Source of the DNA: DAOUGC01 sp034429695 | GTDB taxonomy: Bacteria; Chloroflexota; Anaerolineae; Anaerolineales; Anaerolineaceae | Reading direction: 5' to 3' | Length of the DNA stretch: 13,925 nt | Assembly (NCBI GenBank): GCA_034429695.1 | Contig: DAOUGC010000062.1 | Coordinates: 1-13,925 of the forward strand | The notes under the pieces: generated by a model | What the model was told of the DNA's origin: nothing | The model's input: the letters and a program-made list of their open reading frames with translations, nothing else | Database searches by the model: none | Shown here: piece by piece, positions 1-7,325 of the stretch | Layout: the number at the start of each line of letters is the position of its first letter | Numbering within the stretch: position 1 is the stretch's first letter | Program-made: the position numbers and the translations under genes

Positions 1-942
1 GGCAATGTGGGGCGTTCTGCCCTGACCGAACTGCTGCAGCACGATGTGAATGTACGCTGTTTTGATGTTCCCACCCGCACCAACCAGAAGGCGGCCGCCC
101 GTGCTCAAAGGGAACTTAAGCATCCATTTGAGATTATGTGGGGCGATCTGCGCAACCCCGAGGATGTTTTCAAAGCCGTTCAAGGGGTGGACGTTGTCCT
201 GCATCTGGCATTTGTCATTCCAAAGCTATCCGCCACCGGTGTTAACTGCGAAGACCGTCCCGATTGGGCGCGTGAGATTAACGTGGGCGGCACTGCCAAT
301 TTGATCCATGCCATGCAGGCACAAACCCCGCCACCGCGTTTGATCTTTACCTCATCGCTGCATATCTACGGCCACACCCAAACATTACCCCCACCCCGCA
401 CCGTGCAGGACGTGCCCTGCCCGGTGGAGCATTACGCACATCATAAAGTGGAATGTGAAAAACTGGTGCGTGAATCTGGTCTGCAGTGGTGCATCTTCCG
501 GCTGGGCGCTGCCCTGCCGATGCGACTGATCATGGACCCCGGTATGTTTGACGTACCCCTCAACAACCGCATTGAGTTTGTGCACACCCGCGATGTCGGT
601 TTTGCCCTGGCGAATGCGCTGGACAACGATGAAGTATGGGGCAAGACCCTGCACATCGGCGGCGGGCGGGGCTGCCAGGTGTATTACCGCGAGATGATGC
701 AAAAGGTTCTGGGCGCCACCGGTGTGGGCGAATTGCCCGATGGAGCCTTCACCACCGAGGAGTTTGCCACCGACTGGCTGGACACAGCAGAGAGCCAGCG
801 CATTTTACACTTCCAGCGCCACACCCTCGACGACTACGCCCGCCAATTACGCAAAAAGGTCGGCGCTTTGCGCGGGTTGATCATTACGCTCCGCCCGCTG
901 GTGCGCCTGTACCTGCTCAGTTTTTCCCCCTACCGGCGCTGA
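1..942 (+). CDS. NAD-dependent epimerase/dehydratase, 5'-truncated
   Basis: This is the C-terminal bulk of an extended short-chain dehydrogenase/reductase (NAD-dependent epimerase/dehydratase family). Members act in the cytoplasm, usually on nucleotide sugars or related alcohols and ketones. The frame is open from base 1, where it reads Gly-Asn-Val-Gly-Arg. This is the second half of the GxxGxxG nucleotide-binding loop, so the true start lies upstream, and the GTG at base 7 is not a start. Further signs are the strand-end motif GDL (about 142-150), DVVLHLAF (about 190-213), TSS at 349-357 and the catalytic pair YxxxK (Tyr 433-435, Lys 445-447). About 313 residues are visible. The C-terminus (about 850-942) is basic and hydrophobic (RGLIITLRPLVRLYLLSF), which may allow membrane contact. 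The substrate cannot be deduced. The gene is closed by its own terminator and so ends a transcript. Family sure, specificity unknown. Confidence 0.9.
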   Translation, partial: GNVGRSALTELLQHDVNVRCFDVPTRTNQKAAARAQRELKHPFEIMWGDLRNPEDVFKAVQGVDVVLHLAFVIPKLSATGVNCEDRPDWAREINVGGTANLIHAMQAQTPPPRLIFTSSLHIYGHTQTLPPPRTVQDVPCPVEHYAHHKVECEKLVRESGLQWCIFRLGAALPMRLIMDPGMFDVPLNNRIEFVHTRDVGFALANALDNDEVWGKTLHIGGGRGCQVYYREMMQKVLGATGVGELPDGAFTTEEFATDWLDTAESQRILHFQRHTLDDYARQLRKKVGALRGLIITLRPLVRLYLLSFSPYRR

Positions 943-967
943 AGTTTCTTCTTTTACAATTCCCCTG

Positions 968-996
968 AAAAGACGGCTTTCGAAGTCGTCTTTTTT
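968..996 (+). terminator. Rho-independent terminator after the epimerase gene
   Basis: A nine-pair stem (AGACGGCTT with AAGTCGTCT, including one G-U pair) and a three-base TCG loop occupy 971-991. A run of Ts follows (991-996), and AAA precedes it at 968-970. It lies 26 bases after the epimerase stop codon and is oriented to stop transcription on the plus strand. Confidence 0.85.
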
Positions 997-1068
997 GTTC
1001 ATGATTTGTCCCAGCACCATAAACCGGACATTAAAAATCGATTTACTTTTATTCAGGATTTGTTGCCG

Positions 1069-1074
1069 TATAAT
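1069..1074 (+). promoter_or_regulatory. -10 box of the DUF1800/DUF1501 operon
   Basis: A perfect TATAAT sits after the preceding terminator and 44 bases before the chosen ATG at 1119. It predicts a transcript start near 1081 and a leader of about 38 bases that contains the ribosome binding site. No convincing -35 hexamer is visible; the T-rich stretch 1042-1053 is the only candidate. Confidence 0.55.
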
Positions 1075-1118
1075 GGACGTATATGGTTTTTTTACCGTTT
1101 TTCCACAGGAGGGCTTCC

Positions 1119-2861
1119 ATGCGCGGCATGACCCGTCGTCAATTTCTCAAACTCTCCGGCCTGATGGCCGCTTCAGGGGCGCTGGCAGCCTGCGCCCCCA
1201 AATCCATCCTCTCCACCCCTGCACCCGCAACTGCCACCATCGGTCAGCGCACCCCGCAACCCTCTGCTGTTCCGCTTGACCCCGTTCCCCCGGAACAGCT
1301 TCCTGACCTGGCAACCATCGTCTTCAACCGGCTGGCATTTGGCGCTCGCACCGATGACCGCGAAGAATTTAACGCACTGGGCAGCGATGATGAAAGTCGT
1401 CTGAGCGCATGGCTGGAAGCCCAGCTTGACCCCGACAACCTCGATGACATTGATTTTGAGGAACGCTACCGGCGCGCCGGCTTTGAGACGCTTGACAAAA
1501 GCCTCGAAGAGCTGGTCTCGGACCACATTGTCAACAATCCATACGATGATGGTGACGCCGAACGCTGGCGCTGGTTCTCCCTGCCATTTGATGAACTGGT
1601 GGATCTCACCTTTCTGCGCGCCGTCTACAGCCGCAAACAATTACAGGAAGTACTGGCAGATTTTTGGCACAACCATTTCAACGTTTACGGTCCCAACGAT
1701 GAGATCTCGCCTGTGTTTGTCTCCTACGACCGTGATGTGATCCGGGCGCATCTGTTTGGCAACTTCAGGCAGATGCTGGAAGCCATGGCCACCCATCCTT
1801 CCATGCTCTTTTACCTCAACAACCGCAGCAATTCAGACGCCGGTCCAAACGAGAACTTCGCCCGCGAACTGTTTGAACTGCACACCCTGGGCGCTGAAAA
1901 CTACCTGGGCGTGCGCGACCCACAAACCGTCGAAAAGGATGCCGCCGGAGTATCAGTGGGCTATGTGGATAACGATGTCTATGAAGCCGCGCGTTGTTTC
2001 ACCGGCTGGCGGGTGGATGACGACCTGTGGGATGGCGAGCCGGACGTGGGCGTGACTGGAACATTTTTATATTACCAGCCGTGGCACGACCGTTTCAACA
2101 AGTTCGTCCTCGGCAAGTACCTGCCCGCCGACCAGCCAAATATGCAGGACGGGCGCGATGTGCTGGATCTGCTGGCAGCCCACCCCGGTACTGCCCATCA
2201 CGTATGCCGCAAACTGTGCCGCCGCTTGATCAGCGATGAACCACCAGAGAGCATCGTTCAGGCAGCCGCGCAGGTCTTCATGGATGCCCGCGACGCGCCC
2301 GATCAGTTGCGCCAGGTATACCGCGCCATCCTGCTCTCCGATGAGTTTCGATCCACGTGGGGCGGAAAGCTCAAACGCCCGTTTGAATTTGCCGCTGCTG
2401 TCATGCGCGCCGCCAGTGTGGATTTCGTGCGTCCTTCATGGCACATGCGTTGGACGTACGACATGATGGGCCAGCCGCTGTTCCGACGCTCCTCGCCCGA
2501 CGGCTACCCCGACAGCGCAGACTACTGGGCAAACAGCATGGCCACCCTGTTTGGATGGAATTTCATCGTCAGCCTGATTGACAACTGGGGAAATGAAGAT
2601 GAAGACGGCGAAGGCCGGGTGATGCTGGTGCAGCCGCGCAAGGAAACCCCGTCAGGGTTGACCACCGCCCGTGAAATTGTGGAATACTGGGTAACCCGCA
2701 TCCACGGGACGGCTCTGTCTGAAGCAGCCATGACCGCCATGATGGATTTTCTGCGCGCCGATGCCGGCCCGGATGAACCGCTTTCCGCTGACCATCTGGA
2801 TTGGCGACTGCCTGCCACCATTGAGCTGGCATTAATGGCTCCCGAGCTGCGCTTGCGATAA
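1119..2861 (+). CDS. DUF1800 family protein, Tat-exported lipoprotein
   Basis: A 580-residue DUF1800 (PF08811) protein of unknown biochemical function. The N-terminus carries a twin-arginine signal (T-R-R-Q-F-L-K, residues 5-11), a hydrophobic stretch and a lipobox L-A-A-C ending at Cys25. It is therefore predicted to be folded before Tat export and then lipid-anchored, with a Pro/Thr-rich linker following (about 28-60). Family motifs are FNRLAFG (69-75), DFWHNHF (181-187), PNENFARELFELHTLG (243-258) and ARCFTGW (291-297). The start at 1119 is preferred over an in-frame ATG at 1083 because AGGAGG at 1107-1112 lies six bases ahead of it and it places the Tat motif at the very N-terminus. It is followed after 19 bases by a DUF1501 gene, the usual partner of this family; co-transcription is likely. 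Known of the family: frequent DUF1800-DUF1501 pairing. Inferred: a shared role at the cell surface. Confidence 0.93.
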   Translation: MRGMTRRQFLKLSGLMAASGALAACAPKSILSTPAPATATIGQRTPQPSAVPLDPVPPEQLPDLATIVFNRLAFGARTDDREEFNALGSDDESRLSAWLEAQLDPDNLDDIDFEERYRRAGFETLDKSLEELVSDHIVNNPYDDGDAERWRWFSLPFDELVDLTFLRAVYSRKQLQEVLADFWHNHFNVYGPNDEISPVFVSYDRDVIRAHLFGNFRQMLEAMATHPSMLFYLNNRSNSDAGPNENFARELFELHTLGAENYLGVRDPQTVEKDAAGVSVGYVDNDVYEAARCFTGWRVDDDLWDGEPDVGVTGTFLYYQPWHDRFNKFVLGKYLPADQPNMQDGRDVLDLLAAHPGTAHHVCRKLCRRLISDEPPESIVQAAAQVFMDARDAPDQLRQVYRAILLSDEFRSTWGGKLKRPFEFAAAVMRAASVDFVRPSWHMRWTYDMMGQPLFRRSSPDGYPDSADYWANSMATLFGWNFIVSLIDNWGNEDEDGEGRVMLVQPRKETPSGLTTAREIVEYWVTRIHGTALSEAAMTAMMDFLRADAGPDEPLSADHLDWRLPATIELALMAPELRLR

Positions 2862-2866
2862 AGATC

Positions 2867-2872
2867 AGGAGG
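2867..2872 (+). promoter_or_regulatory. Ribosome binding site of the DUF1501 gene
   Basis: A full AGGAGG core lies between the two genes, eight bases before the ATG at 2881. It supports independent, strong initiation of the second gene and fixes its start. Confidence 0.8.
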
Positions 2873-2880
2873 CAACCAAT

Positions 2881-4116
2881 ATGGCAACCATTTCCCGACG
2901 CCAGTTTTTGATCGGCTGTTCCGCTTCCATCGCCGCCATGGCTGGCGCGCGCATCACCCGTCTGGCATACGCCCAGCCGGAAGCCCGCGAGGACACCCTG
3001 GTGGTGATCTTCCTGCGCGGCGGTTGGGACGCGCTCAATGTGGTCCCACCCATGGACGGTCCCGACCGCGGTCTGTACCAGCAGGCGCGCCCGGGTGTGC
3101 AAATACCTGCAGACAGCCTGCTGCCCCTGGATGACCGCTTTGGGTTGCACCCCCGTCTGCGTTCGCTGCACCCACTGTATCAGGACGGAAAACTGGGCAT
3201 CATCCACGCTGTAGGGCTGGATTACGATACGCGCAGCCATTTTGACGCACAGGAGTTTATTGAACTGGGCACACCGGGCGCAAAATCCACCACCAACGGC
3301 TGGATCACCCGCCACCTCGCCAGCATATCAGGTACTGGTGGTTTGTTGCCGGTCATGGCAGCCCCCAACCAACCCACCGCCCTGCTGGGTGAGAGCAGCA
3401 CAGCCAGCATGTCAACCATTGATGAATTTTCTCAATGGGATAACGGCTTGCTGGCGGAACAACAGGCCGTGCAGCGCATTCTGTACCGCGGAGACAGTCT
3501 TTACCACCAATCCGGTCAACGCACGCTGCAGGTCATCAGCGCGTTATCACCACTGGCAGGGCGGGAATACCGACCGCAAAACGGCGCCAGCTACAGCGAG
3601 GATGAGCTGGGCAACCAGCTAAAGACCGTGGCACAGTTGATTAAAAGTGATGTTGGCTTGCGGGTTGCCACGGTTGATTTTGGCGGCTGGGACACCCACG
3701 AGTATCAAAACGACGGCGAGGGCGGCTACATGGGCTACCTGCTGGAAAGCCTGGGCGACAACCTGGCAAACTTTTATGCCGACCTGGATTCCGGTCATAC
3801 CGACCGGCTTTCCGTTGTGGTGATCAGCGAGTTTGGCCGCCGGCTGGAGCAAAATGATGCCAACGGAACCGATCACGGGCACGGCTCGGTAATGTTTACT
3901 CTGGGCGGCGGGGTCAACGGCGGGCAGGTGTACGGCGATTGGCCCGGACTGGACAGCGATCAATTGTACGACCGCGCCGACCTGGCGGTCACCACCGATT
4001 ACCGTCAGGTACTCAGTGAACTGCTTGAAAAGCGTCTGAACAACCCCGCCATTGACCAGGTGTTCCCCGGCTACCAGCCGGATGCCGATCTGGGCTTGTT
4101 TGCGCCAATGGCATAA
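2881..4116 (+). CDS. DUF1501 family protein, Tat-exported
   Basis: A 411-residue DUF1501 (PF07394) protein, a family related in fold to alkaline phosphatase/sulfatase enzymes but without an assigned reaction. The N-terminus has a twin-arginine signal (S-R-R-Q-F-L, residues 5-10), a hydrophobic segment to about residue 24, and a plausible signal-peptidase site after A-Y-A at residues 29-31. Unlike its partner, it has no lipobox at the cleavage site. Motifs typical of the family are VVIFLRGGWDALN (41-53), DFGGWDTHE (266-274), and SEFGRR (316-321) followed by a histidine-rich NGTDHGHG (328-335), which resembles a metal-site segment. It is the second gene of the operon with DUF1800 and is closed by a strong terminator. 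Both proteins would be exported folded, which fits cofactor- or metal-containing proteins, but this is inference. Confidence 0.93.
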   Translation: MATISRRQFLIGCSASIAAMAGARITRLAYAQPEAREDTLVVIFLRGGWDALNVVPPMDGPDRGLYQQARPGVQIPADSLLPLDDRFGLHPRLRSLHPLYQDGKLGIIHAVGLDYDTRSHFDAQEFIELGTPGAKSTTNGWITRHLASISGTGGLLPVMAAPNQPTALLGESSTASMSTIDEFSQWDNGLLAEQQAVQRILYRGDSLYHQSGQRTLQVISALSPLAGREYRPQNGASYSEDELGNQLKTVAQLIKSDVGLRVATVDFGGWDTHEYQNDGEGGYMGYLLESLGDNLANFYADLDSGHTDRLSVVVISEFGRRLEQNDANGTDHGHGSVMFTLGGGVNGGQVYGDWPGLDSDQLYDRADLAVTTDYRQVLSELLEKRLNNPAIDQVFPGYQPDADLGLFAPMA

Positions 4117-4133
4117 ACAACGATCACATAATC

Positions 4134-4165
4134 AAAAAGCCCGTGGAAACCTCTCCACGGGCTTT
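4134..4165. terminator. Bidirectional terminator between convergent operons
   Basis: A perfect 12-pair stem (AAAGCCCGTGGA at 4136-4147 with TCCACGGGCTTT at 4154-4165) encloses a six-base loop. On the minus strand it is followed by TTTTT, and on the plus strand the stem ends in TTT. It sits between the plus-strand stop at 4116 and the minus-strand stop at 4185, so it can serve both converging transcripts, more clearly the minus one. Confidence 0.85.
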
Positions 4166-4184
4166 GATGATTGAATAACCGGAT

Positions 4185-4700
4185 TTACTTTTTGGTGAAC
4201 ACGCCCACCAGAAACGCCAGGCCAACCACAATCAAAATCACCGGCCAGACCAGATCCATGTTGACGTTATTGTTGAACAGACCGGCGAAGATGGCAAACA
4301 CCGCAGCCGAAATGCCCAGCATGTACAACCCGGTACGGCGGCTGGAGCGTTCGGCGGGGTCCAACAGGCTGCTCAACAGCAAGCCCAGCCCCACAAAACC
4401 GGGGATGAGCACCCAGGCGTACGCCCATGATTCCCAGTCGCCGGTGGTGTTCTGGTAATACAGCATGGAACCCACACCGCCCACGATACACCCCGGGATG
4501 ATGAAACCACCCAGGCGGGTGACCAGACCGGTGAGCAGCAGCACGCCGCCGATGCCGATGATGATCAAAGGCCAGGTGACCCGCCCGCCAAACAGGGCGT
4601 TGATCTGATCGGGCACGATCTGATAGGCCAGAAAAGCCAGGCCCAGCAGCAGCAGGATCAACCCGCTGGCAATCGTTCCTCTGCGTTCATTCTTCTCCAT
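4185..4700 (-). CDS. Six-helix membrane protein, DUF5668/LiaI-LiaF-like
   Basis: A 171-residue integral membrane protein with about six hydrophobic segments, near residues 10-29, 43-62, 65-82, 93-113, 123-142 and 149-167. Repeats of the type WPLIIIGIGGVLLL (43-56) and VWPVILIVVGLAFLVG (151-166) are typical of the transmembrane module of DUF5668 / LiaI-LiaF-like proteins, which occur with envelope-stress systems and with cell-wall-active adhesin-like proteins. It begins with a short charged cytoplasmic end (MEKNERRG). The start ATG at 4700 has GGGAGGG a few bases upstream. It lies 45 bases downstream of a GIN-domain lipoprotein gene in the same direction, so the two probably form an operon and may act together at the membrane. 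The family call rests on pattern only. Soluble function, if any, is not visible. Confidence 0.75.
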   Translation of the reverse strand: MEKNERRGTIASGLILLLLGLAFLAYQIVPDQINALFGGRVTWPLIIIGIGGVLLLTGLVTRLGGFIIPGCIVGGVGSMLYYQNTTGDWESWAYAWVLIPGFVGLGLLLSSLLDPAERSSRRTGLYMLGISAAVFAIFAGLFNNNVNMDLVWPVILIVVGLAFLVGVFTKK

Positions 4701-4745
4701 TTGACCCTCCCTGAACAGTCAAACCAAAACAATTGATATTTCCGG

Positions 4746-5489
4746 TCAGTCGAGCGACAGGATTGAGCCCGACCCGTTGATTTCTTCTGTGACGCTCGGA
4801 TCGCCGTGATACCTCACGTCGCCGCTGCCGTTGATCAGCACCTCAAGTTCATCGGAGACTGCCACGCGCACATCGCCTGACCCATTGATGGTCACATGCG
4901 TGTTATCACTCTGCAGCTCTTCCGCCTTGTATTCGGCATTGCCATTAATGGCAACAGACTGCTGGCCTGCCTCACCCGAAAGTTCGATATCGGCAGAACC
5001 AGGAACACGTACCTCAAGCAGGTTGACCGAAAGGTTCTCGATCTCGATATCGCCTGATCCTTCCACCACCAGTTCCAGACTGTCAGCGTTCAACCCGTCC
5101 ATATCCACATACCCGGCGCCGCGGATGGTGACCCCGCGCAGCTCATCCACATTGATGTAATAGTGGACATCATTCTGAATGCTCAGAGATTTGCCACGCT
5201 CAACGCCCAGGGTCAACACGCCGTCTTTTACATCACTGGTCAGGTGGCGCAACACATTGTCATCCGCTTCGATGATCAACCCCATTTCACCGGTCTGGAC
5301 AATATGTAATCGCCCTGAACCCTCCAGCACAATGGTGTGGAAATCGAGCACTTCGCGGTTTTCCTGTTCAACATCACCTGAACCCACAATAACACCCATC
5401 GCTCGCAGGGGGTCATTGGTGATCCCACACGCCACGGTAACCAGGGCTAGTACGCTCAGCCCCAACAAGATCATTATGGAACGTTTCAT
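4746..5489 (-). CDS. GIN-domain (DUF2807) putative lipoprotein
   Basis: A 247-residue exported protein with a head GIN domain (DUF2807, PF10988), a right-handed beta-helix-like fold of unknown function often labelled putative auto-transporter adhesin. The N-terminus MKRSIM plus a hydrophobic stretch ends at Cys21 in T-V-A-C, a slightly atypical lipobox, so lipid anchoring is likely but not certain. The rest is built of short beta repeats with turns G-S-G/N-G: EGSG (56-59), RGAG (123-126), EGSGD (143-147), PGSAD (163-167), INGN (181-184), INGSGD (201-206), INGSGD (219-224) and INGSGS (237-242). The frame is open upstream to 5693, but that extension overlaps treS and is basic and unlike a signal. 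The ATG at 5489 has GGAGGG at 5496-5501 seven bases upstream and is the better start. The membrane protein gene follows in the same operon. Confidence 0.88.
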   Translation of the reverse strand: MKRSIMILLGLSVLALVTVACGITNDPLRAMGVIVGSGDVEQENREVLDFHTIVLEGSGRLHIVQTGEMGLIIEADDNVLRHLTSDVKDGVLTLGVERGKSLSIQNDVHYYINVDELRGVTIRGAGYVDMDGLNADSLELVVEGSGDIEIENLSVNLLEVRVPGSADIELSGEAGQQSVAINGNAEYKAEELQSDNTHVTINGSGDVRVAVSDELEVLINGSGDVRYHGDPSVTEEINGSGSILSLD

Positions 5490-5522
5490 TTGTTTCCCTC
5501 CACTGCTGTTATTGATTGACAT

Positions 5523-5528
5523 ATCATA
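5523..5528 (-). promoter_or_regulatory. Possible -10 box for the GIN-domain operon
   Basis: On the minus strand the sequence TATGAT (one mismatch to consensus) predicts a transcript start near 5516 and a 27-base leader holding the GGAGGG site. The best upstream -35 candidate, TTGCAA, is about 21 bases away, which is too far to be convincing. No terminator is visible after treS, so read-through from treS is another way to express this operon. Confidence 0.35.
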
Positions 5529-5596
5529 TACGCAGCAGCGGCACTGGCGTTGCAAAATCAGGGCAGGCGCATCAGCCGTTTGGCGAATACATGGTT

Positions 5597-7222
5597 TTAG
5601 AGCGCGATCCAGCGATACTCGTACGGCTCGAGGGTCAACTCCAGCATGCCGCTTTCGGCGCCGTACACCTCGCGCCCACGCAGCAATCCGCACGGCGGCG
5701 TCATGCGCCCAAAGGGCAGCTTGACCGTCACCGATTGGGGTTCACCGGTCAGGTTGTTGAGTATCAGCACACTTTCCTGGCGATAATTTCGCAAATAAGC
5801 AGCCACCCCCGGACAACCGGGGTCAATCCACTGCAAATCGCCGTATGTGAACGCCGGGTGCTCTTTGTGCGCCAGCACCATGCGCCGAATGGTGTGCAAT
5901 AATGAGGTTTCGTCGCTCAGTTGGTCAGCCACGTTGACCTGCATGGGCCCGTAAGGCGGCTCCGTGTTCATGGGCGCGTAAAAGCTGACCGAGTCGGCAG
6001 AGGAAAACCCACCGCCCGGCTCGTGCAGCCATTGCATGGGGGTGCGCACGCCGTTGCGGTCGTACAACCAGATGTTATCGCCCATGCCGATTTCATCTCC
6101 GTAGTAAATGATCGGCGAACCGGGCAGGGTGAACAGCAGTGAGTTTGCCAGTTCAATTTTTCGGCGGTCATTATCCAGCAGCGGCGCCAGCCTGCGGCGA
6201 ATACCCAGGTTGAGGCGCATGCGCGCTTCAGGGGCGTACTCGTTCCACATCCACTGCCGCTCCTCCTCGGTAACCATCTCCAGCGTCAACTCATCATGGT
6301 TGCGCAGGAAGGTACACCACTGGCAATTATCCGGAATGTCCGGCGTGCGGTTGAGGATCCACCCAATCGGGTCGGGGCGTTCCATGCGCAACGCCATGTA
6401 AATGCGCGGCATGACCGGGAAGTGAAAGCCCATGTGAAACTCATCACCATTTCCGAAATACGGGCGCACATCCTCGGGCCACTGGTTGGCTTCGCACAAC
6501 AGGATGCGCCCGGGGTAGTTGGCGTCCATCCACGAGCGCAGCTCCTTCAGATAGGCGTGGGTTTCAGGCAGATTTTCACAGTTGGTTCCGTCGCGTTCGA
6601 TCAGATACGGTACAGCGTCGGCGCGGAAACCGTCAATTCCCATGTCCAACCAGAATTTGGCCACATTCAACATTTCGGCGCGCACGGCGGGGTTGTCAAA
6701 GTTCAAATCCGGCTGGGTGGAGTAAAAACGGTGCCAGAAATACTGCCCTGCCACCTCGTCCCACGTCCAGTTGGATGTCTCGGTATCCAGAAAGATGATG
6801 CGCGCGTCACGGTAGAGCTGGTCGGTATCAGACCAGACGTAATAGTTGCGGTAAGGCGAATTGCGGTCGTTGCGTGCTGCCTGAAACCACGGATGCAGGT
6901 CAGAGGTATGGTTGAGCACCAGGTCGGCGATCACACGGATGTTGCGTTTATGGGCTTCATCCACCAGCTCACGAAAGTCATCCAGCACACCGTAGTCCTT
7001 GATCACGCCGTAATAATCGGCGATATCGTAACCGTCGTCGCGCAGCGGTGAAGGATAGATGGGCAACAGCCACAGGCAATCAATCCCCAACCATTGAATG
7101 TAATCCAGCTTCTCGATCAAACCGCGCAGATCGCCGTGACCATCGCCATTGCTGTCACGGAAGGCACGCACGTACACCTCGTAAAATACGGCATTCTTGT
7201 ACCACAATGGATTGTTATCCAT
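5597..7222 (-). CDS. treS: Trehalose synthase (maltose alpha-D-glucosyltransferase)
   Basis: A 541-residue GH13-family enzyme, TreS (EC 5.4.99.16), that interconverts maltose and trehalose in the cytoplasm. It can feed trehalose into, or draw it from, the maltose/glycogen pool. The order of conserved regions is complete: WYKNAVFYEVYVRAF (7-21) with the Ca-site-like DSNGDG (23-28), DLVLNHTSD (100-108), GFRADAVPYL (198-207, nucleophile Asp202), LCEANQWPEDV (242-252, acid/base Glu244), FLRNHDEL (305-312, Asp310), and the TreS-typical GVRTPMQW (391-398). A C-terminal beta domain closes the protein. The length matches single-domain TreS, and no maltokinase domain is fused. The ATG at 7222 is preceded by GGAGG four bases upstream; a TTG at 7243 in frame has no such site. 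It is transcribed away from alaX across a compact divergent promoter region. No other trehalose genes are in the window. Confidence 0.95.
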   Translation of the reverse strand: MDNNPLWYKNAVFYEVYVRAFRDSNGDGHGDLRGLIEKLDYIQWLGIDCLWLLPIYPSPLRDDGYDIADYYGVIKDYGVLDDFRELVDEAHKRNIRVIADLVLNHTSDLHPWFQAARNDRNSPYRNYYVWSDTDQLYRDARIIFLDTETSNWTWDEVAGQYFWHRFYSTQPDLNFDNPAVRAEMLNVAKFWLDMGIDGFRADAVPYLIERDGTNCENLPETHAYLKELRSWMDANYPGRILLCEANQWPEDVRPYFGNGDEFHMGFHFPVMPRIYMALRMERPDPIGWILNRTPDIPDNCQWCTFLRNHDELTLEMVTEEERQWMWNEYAPEARMRLNLGIRRRLAPLLDNDRRKIELANSLLFTLPGSPIIYYGDEIGMGDNIWLYDRNGVRTPMQWLHEPGGGFSSADSVSFYAPMNTEPPYGPMQVNVADQLSDETSLLHTIRRMVLAHKEHPAFTYGDLQWIDPGCPGVAAYLRNYRQESVLILNNLTGEPQSVTVKLPFGRMTPPCGLLRGREVYGAESGMLELTLEPYEYRWIAL

Positions 7223-7250
7223 GAAACCTCCGCAAATCGGCAATATTTCT

Positions 7251-7260
7251 TATAATTGTA
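7251..7260. promoter_or_regulatory. Overlapping divergent -10 boxes for treS and alaX
   Basis: The plus strand reads TATAAT at 7251-7256, directed at alaX (predicted start near 7263, leader about 63 bases). The minus strand reads TACAAT at 7255-7260, preceded by TGG (an extended -10) and directed at treS (predicted start near 7248, leader about 26 bases carrying GGAGG). The two boxes share two base pairs, so polymerase could occupy only one at a time. No good -35 hexamers are seen for either. Confidence 0.5.
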
Positions 7261-7325
7261 CCAGCCTCACTACTCTTCATCATTCACCAGGGTGAAAATC
7301 CCCCCGCAATCGAAAGGCCAGACCC

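Noticed and set aside
955..960. TACAAT between the first epimerase gene and its terminator
   Set aside because: It resembles a -10 box but lies directly upstream of a terminator, with no gene between.
2569..3315. A 248-codon open frame on the minus strand across the DUF1800/DUF1501 junction
   Set aside because: It is antisense to two well-supported genes, crosses their junction and has no recognisable domain or ribosome binding site.
5490..5693. N-terminal extension of the GIN-domain protein frame
   Set aside because: It overlaps the treS 3' end, is Arg-rich rather than signal-like, and the ATG at 5489 has both a ribosome binding site and a proper signal peptide.
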